Shown here piece after piece: positions 60,528-64,000 of a stretch of 64,000 bases of DNA. Source of the stretch: Mesorhizobium sp. M4B.F.Ca.ET.058.02.1.1 (GTDB taxonomy: Bacteria; Pseudomonadota; Alphaproteobacteria; Rhizobiales; Rhizobiaceae); the NCBI RefSeq assembly GCF_003952505.1, contig NZ_CP034450.1, positions 496,001-560,000 on the forward strand, read 5' to 3'. The notes under the pieces are model-generated. The model saw nothing but the letters and a program-made list of their open reading frames with translations, made no database searches and was not told the origin of the DNA. Every line of letters starts with the position of its first letter. Position 1 is the first letter of the stretch. The position numbers and the translations under genes are program-made.

Positions 60528-62204
60528 ATGACCAAGAAGCCCGACATCCTGCGCATCGCCATCGCCCAGCTCAACCCGACCGTCGGTGACGTCGCCGGCA
60601 ATCTTGCCAAGGCGCGCGAGGCGAGGGCGGATGCGGCCCGGCAGGGCGCCGATCTCGTGCTCTACACCGAGCTCTTCCTCGCCGGCTATCCGCCGGAAGA
60701 CCTGGTGCTGAAGCCCGCTTTTCTGAAGGCTTGTGAAAAGGCCGCGGAAGATTTCGCCAAGGACACTGCGGATGGCGGTCCCGGCGTCATCATCGGCACG
60801 CCCTTGAAGCGCAAGAGCGGCACGCACAATTCGATCATCGTCGCCGATGGCGGCAAGATCCTGGCCGAACGCTACAAGCTCGACCTGCCGAACTATGGGG
60901 AGTTCGACGAAAAGCGCGTCTTCCAGGCCGGGCCGGAACTGCAGGGGCCGGTCAACTTCCGCGGCGTGCGCATCGGCATTCCGATCTGCGAGGACATCTG
61001 GGGCGAGGTCGCCGTCTGCGAGACGCTGGCCGAAAGCGGCGCCGAGATCCTGCTGGTGCCGAACGGCTCACCCTACTATCGCGCCAAGATCGACGTCCGC
61101 CATCAGGTCGTCATCCGCCAGGTCATCGAAACCGGCCTGCCGATGATCTACGCCAACCAACTGGGCGGCCAGGACGAGCTGATCTTCGACGGCGCTTCTT
61201 TCGCAATCGGCGCGGACAAGACGCTTGCCTTCCAGATGAGCCAGTTCGAGGACGCGGTCGACGTCACCACCTGGAAGCGCACGGATGACGGCTGGGTCTG
61301 CGCGGAAGGGCCGATGTCGAAGATCCCGGAGCGGGAAGAGGCCGACTATCGCGCCTGCATGCTTGGCCTGCGCGACTACGTCAACAAGAACGGCTTCAAG
61401 AACGTCGTGCTCGGCCTGTCCGGCGGTATCGATTCGGCGATCTGCGCCGCCCTTGCCGTCGATGCGCTGGGCGAAGAACGGCTGCGCGCGGTGATGATGC
61501 CCTACCGCTATACCTCGAAGGATTCGCTGAAGGACGCCGAGGACTGCGCCCGCGCGCTTGGCTGCCGCTACGACATCGTACCGATCTTCGAGCCGGTCGA
61601 AGGTTTTCTGCACGCGCTGACGCAGATGTTCGAAGGCACCAAGGAAGGCATCACCGAGGAGAACCTGCAGAGCCGCGCGCGCGGCACCATCCTGATGGCG
61701 ATCTCCAACAAGTTCGGTTCGATGGTCGTCACCACCGGCAACAAGAGCGAGATGTCGGTCGGTTACGCCACGCTTTACGGCGACATGAATGGCGGCTTCA
61801 ACCCGATCAAGGACCTCTACAAGATGCAGGTCTATGCACTGTCGCGCTGGCGCAACAGCCACGTGCCGCCGGGCGCGCTCGGCCCTTCCGGCGAGGTGAT
61901 CCCGAAGAACATCATCGACAAGGCGCCGTCGGCGGAGCTGCGCGAGAACCAGACCGACCAGGATTCGCTGCCGCCCTATCCGGTGCTGGACGATATCCTT
62001 GAATGCCTGGTCGAGCACGAGATGGGCGTTGACGAGATCGTTGCGCGCGGCCATGACCGGGCGACAGTGGCGCGGGTCGAGCACCTGCTCTACATCGCCG
62101 AATACAAGCGCCGGCAGGCCGCACCGGGCGTGAAGATCACTAGGAAGAACTTCGGCCGCGACCGCCGCTATCCGATCACCAACCGGTTCAGGGACGGGCG
62201 GTAA
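60528..62204 (+). CDS. nadE: NAD+ synthetase, glutamine-dependent
   Basis: A 558-residue two-domain enzyme. The N-terminal nitrilase-type glutaminase has the Glu48-Lys117-Cys154 triad (YTELFLAGYPPED, ERYKLDLPNY, IPICEDIWGE). The C-terminal synthetase has the ATP loop VLGLSGGIDSAICAALA and KSEMSVGYATLYGDMNGGF. It amidates deamido-NAD to NAD using glutamine. The ATG at 60528 fits the family start. It is 127 bases after the Tag-like gene; the intervening sequence has the inverted GATCGATCG motifs at about 60431-60468. Confidence 0.97.
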   Translation: MTKKPDILRIAIAQLNPTVGDVAGNLAKAREARADAARQGADLVLYTELFLAGYPPEDLVLKPAFLKACEKAAEDFAKDTADGGPGVIIGTPLKRKSGTHNSIIVADGGKILAERYKLDLPNYGEFDEKRVFQAGPELQGPVNFRGVRIGIPICEDIWGEVAVCETLAESGAEILLVPNGSPYYRAKIDVRHQVVIRQVIETGLPMIYANQLGGQDELIFDGASFAIGADKTLAFQMSQFEDAVDVTTWKRTDDGWVCAEGPMSKIPEREEADYRACMLGLRDYVNKNGFKNVVLGLSGGIDSAICAALAVDALGEERLRAVMMPYRYTSKDSLKDAEDCARALGCRYDIVPIFEPVEGFLHALTQMFEGTKEGITEENLQSRARGTILMAISNKFGSMVVTTGNKSEMSVGYATLYGDMNGGFNPIKDLYKMQVYALSRWRNSHVPPGALGPSGEVIPKNIIDKAPSAELRENQTDQDSLPPYPVLDDILECLVEHEMGVDEIVARGHDRATVARVEHLLYIAEYKRRQAAPGVKITRKNFGRDRRYPITNRFRDGR

Positions 62205-62381
62205 GCGCTCCGTCCGCAGCGCAGCCGCATAGCCTGAGCCACGGCAACGGCACAACCCGCCGTTGTTGCAAAATCGTCTCACTGCTTGGACCAGATGCGC
62301 ATTTGGTCGCAGCCTGGCTTGGCGATGCGCAGGGGCGTCTCTATAAAGGCGTCTCCGCGATTCTCCACCTGGAGGAACCGA

Positions 62382-62423
62382 ATGCCACAATTTGACATCG
62401 TTATGCGAGGCCGCGAAGCCTAG
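62382..62423 (+). CDS. possible leader peptide / mini-ORF
   Basis: Thirteen codons read MPQFDIVMRGREA and stop. A strong CTGGAGGAACCGA ribosome-binding site lies just before the ATG. The peptide has no run of one amino acid as in amino-acid attenuators. It may be a leader peptide or the remnant of a small element. Confidence 0.4.
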   Translation: MPQFDIVMRGREA

Positions 62424-62438
62424 GTCCTGATCGAGGCC

Positions 62439-62460
62439 TCGCGAAGGCTTGCCTTCGCGA
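62439..62460. promoter_or_regulatory. perfect hairpin after the mini-ORF
   Basis: TCGCGAAGGC (62439-62448), TT loop, GCCTTCGCGA (62451-62460). Outside it, CTGATCGAGG and ACTCGATCGAGG are further related repeats. No T tract follows, so it is not a plain terminator. Confidence 0.5.
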
Positions 62461-62627
62461 CAAGAACTCGATCGAGGAGAGGCATCTGCCGCTGCCGGTC
62501 GCCGCCGGCATATGGGCGTGCCGCCACTATGCTGAACCTCCGCATTCCCGGCGCCAGATTGGCGCCAACGCGGTTTTCTCAATTTCCAGCTTACCGGGAC
62601 CGGGCACATTTGCGCCTGGATGACATC

Positions 62628-64000
62628 ATGGCTCGTTTTCGAATCGATCTGCGTGCCGAAGCCTTCCGCAGCGTGCTTGGCTTCACGCTCGGCCATTGGC
62701 GGCGCCAGCCGTGGCGGCTTTCGCTGATCATGGCCGCCTTCCTTTTGTCGACGCTGGCCGATGTGCTGACGCCGCTCTATTCCGGACGGCTGGTCGACGC
62801 CGTCGCCAGCAGTGGTGCTGCCGACGACGTCGCCTGGAACGCGGCAATCTCAGCCTTCTGGATGCTGGTCGCCCTGGCGCTGACCGGCGTCGTGCTGCGC
62901 AACGCCGCCTTCATGGCCATCGTCGAGCTGACGCTGAAGATGATGGCCGACATCGCCGCCGACGCCTTCCACCGCGTCCAGCGTTTTTCCACCGACTGGC
63001 ATGCCAACAGCTTCGCCGGCTCGACCGTGCGCAAGATCACGCGCGGCATGTGGGCGCTCGACCTGCTCAATGACACGATCCTGATCGCACTGTTGCCGTC
63101 GGTCGTCATGCTCGTCGGCTCGACCCTGCTGCTCGGCTGGTTCTGGCCGCTGATGGGCGCGGTGGTCGCCGCTGGCTCTGTGCTGTTCATCATGGTGACG
63201 GCGATGCTGTCGCTTGGCTATGTCGCGCCGGCGGCCCGGCTCGCCAACACATGGGATACGCGCCTTGGCGGTTCACTCGCCGATGCGGTGAGCTGCAATG
63301 CCGTGGTCAAGGGTTTCGGCGCCGAGGCGCGCGAGGAAGCGCGTCTTGCCTGGGTCGTCGCCAAATGGCGCGCCCGCACCCGCCGCACCTGGGTGCGCGG
63401 CACCGTCAACGGCACCACGCAGGGCACGATGCTTCTGCTGCTGCGGACGGCTGTGATCGGTCTGGCGCTGATGCTGTGGGCGTGGGGCGAGGCCAGCGCC
63501 GGCGACGTCGCCTTCGTGCTCACCTCGTTCTTCGTGCTGCAGGGCTATCTGCGCGACATCGGCACGCATATCCGCAACCTGCAGCGTTCGATCAACGACA
63601 TGGAGGAACTGGTCGACTTCCAGGCCGAACCGCTCGGCATCGAAGACCGGACGACCGCGGGGCCGATCCGCATCAGCGATGGAGGCATCAGCTTCGACAA
63701 GGTCACCTTCCACTATGGCAACCATCGGCTGCCGCTCTACCGCGATTTCTCGGTCGAAATCGCGCCCGGCGAGCGCGTCGGGCTGGTCGGCCATTCCGGT
63801 TCGGGCAAGACGACCTTCGTCAAGCTGATCCAGCGCCTCTACGATGTGAACGCCGGCAGGATCCTGATCGACGGCCAGGATATTGCCGAGGTGGCGCAGG
63901 CATCACTGCGCGCGCAGATCGCCATCGTCCAGCAGGAGCCGATCCTGTTCCACCGCTCGCTGGCCGAGAACATCGCCTATGCCCGGCCCAGCGCCACGCA
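62628..64000 (+). CDS. ABC transporter, fused permease/ATPase (exporter type), 3' end cut
   Basis: The gene runs past the window edge; 457 codons are visible. The N-terminal half is an exporter transmembrane domain of about six helices (LIMAAFLLSTLADVLTPLYSG, FWMLVALALTGVVL, ILIALLPSVVMLVGSTLLLGW, LRTAVIGLALMLWAW). The ATPase starts near residue 350 (ISFDKVTFHYGN) with Walker A GHSGSGKTTF and Q-loop IVQQEPILF. It resembles MsbA/multidrug-type half-transporters; the substrate is unknown. The start MARFRIDLRAE is the only good ATG before the first helix. A leader-like mini-ORF lies 205 bases upstream. Confidence 0.85.
   Translation, partial: MARFRIDLRAEAFRSVLGFTLGHWRRQPWRLSLIMAAFLLSTLADVLTPLYSGRLVDAVASSGAADDVAWNAAISAFWMLVALALTGVVLRNAAFMAIVELTLKMMADIAADAFHRVQRFSTDWHANSFAGSTVRKITRGMWALDLLNDTILIALLPSVVMLVGSTLLLGWFWPLMGAVVAAGSVLFIMVTAMLSLGYVAPAARLANTWDTRLGGSLADAVSCNAVVKGFGAEAREEARLAWVVAKWRARTRRTWVRGTVNGTTQGTMLLLLRTAVIGLALMLWAWGEASAGDVAFVLTSFFVLQGYLRDIGTHIRNLQRSINDMEELVDFQAEPLGIEDRTTAGPIRISDGGISFDKVTFHYGNHRLPLYRDFSVEIAPGERVGLVGHSGSGKTTFVKLIQRLYDVNAGRILIDGQDIAEVAQASLRAQIAIVQQEPILFHRSLAENIAYARPSAT

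Larger units (their letters stand above)
62205..62627. other. intergenic region with mini-ORF and hairpin
   Basis: No large gene is supported in these 423 bases between nadE and the ABC transporter. It contains a 13-codon ORF with a strong ribosome-binding site (62382-62423) and, directly after its stop, a perfect hairpin (62439-62460). Such an arrangement resembles leader-peptide control. Confidence 0.5.

Overview
This is a GC-rich chromosomal window that looks like a Rhizobiales genome, most likely Mesorhizobium or a close Phyllobacteriaceae relative. The assignment rests on gene content and order: a divK-pleD-rpmG block, a glmU/glmS/DUF502/recG/sdhE/mfd block, alphaproteobacterial DnaE1, propionyl-CoA carboxylase alpha and type II DAHP synthase, a GTTC-N7-GTTC SOS box, and palindromic intergenic repeats. 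Nearly all of it is core chromosome. I see no prophage, insertion sequence, CRISPR array, complete tRNA or rRNA gene.

Layout. 1-2.4 kb: tail of a Tad-pilus locus (tadC end, tadD-like lipoprotein) and a membrane diguanylate cyclase. 2.4-7 kb: gcvT-gcvH-gcvP on the minus strand behind a tandem glycine riboswitch. 7-13 kb: a protein of repeated TerB-like modules, a molybdopterin oxidoreductase with its cytochrome b partner, a DUF1345 protein, a UPF0178 protein and the glutathione-dependent formaldehyde pair gfa/adhC. 13.3-19 kb: pccA and dnaE. 19-26.2 kb: O-methyltransferase, EamA transporter, two exported proteins of unknown role, SOS-controlled dinB, GNAT, HAD and DUF3572 genes. 26.4-28.8 kb: divK-pleD and rpmG. 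29-37 kb: NIF3-like domain protein, MFS and Nudix genes, DUF983-rnr-topA. 37-41 kb: small exported repeat protein, ccdA, and an adenylate cyclase/TPR protein beside a tRNA-Lys-like fragment. 41-53.4 kb: glmU, glmS, DUF502, a frameshifted recG, sdhE, mfd and DAHP synthase. 53.5-64 kb: membrane protein, RES/Xre toxin-antitoxin pair, a soluble diguanylate cyclase, a frameshifted GFA-family gene, dgkA, hemerythrin, DedA, DUF1003, Tag-like glycosylase, NAD synthetase and a truncated ABC exporter.

Functional themes. Cell-cycle and cyclic-nucleotide signalling is prominent (DivK, PleD, two further GGDEF proteins, one class III cyclase). DNA maintenance is the second theme (DnaE, DinB, TopA, Mfd, RecG, Tag-like). 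Cell-wall precursor supply (GlmS, GlmU) and one-carbon metabolism (Gcv, Gfa, AdhC) also stand out.

The most informative anomalies are two reading-frame breaks (recG by a 5-bp tandem duplication, a GFA-family gene at a run of five G), two copies of a long palindromic intergenic repeat, a SOS box on the dinB start, and a tiny translated-looking leader ORF followed by a perfect hairpin before the last ABC transporter. I found no convincing new multi-gene system. The best candidates for undescribed biology are the repeat family, the leader ORF and the four-module protein at 7.1-8.1 kb.
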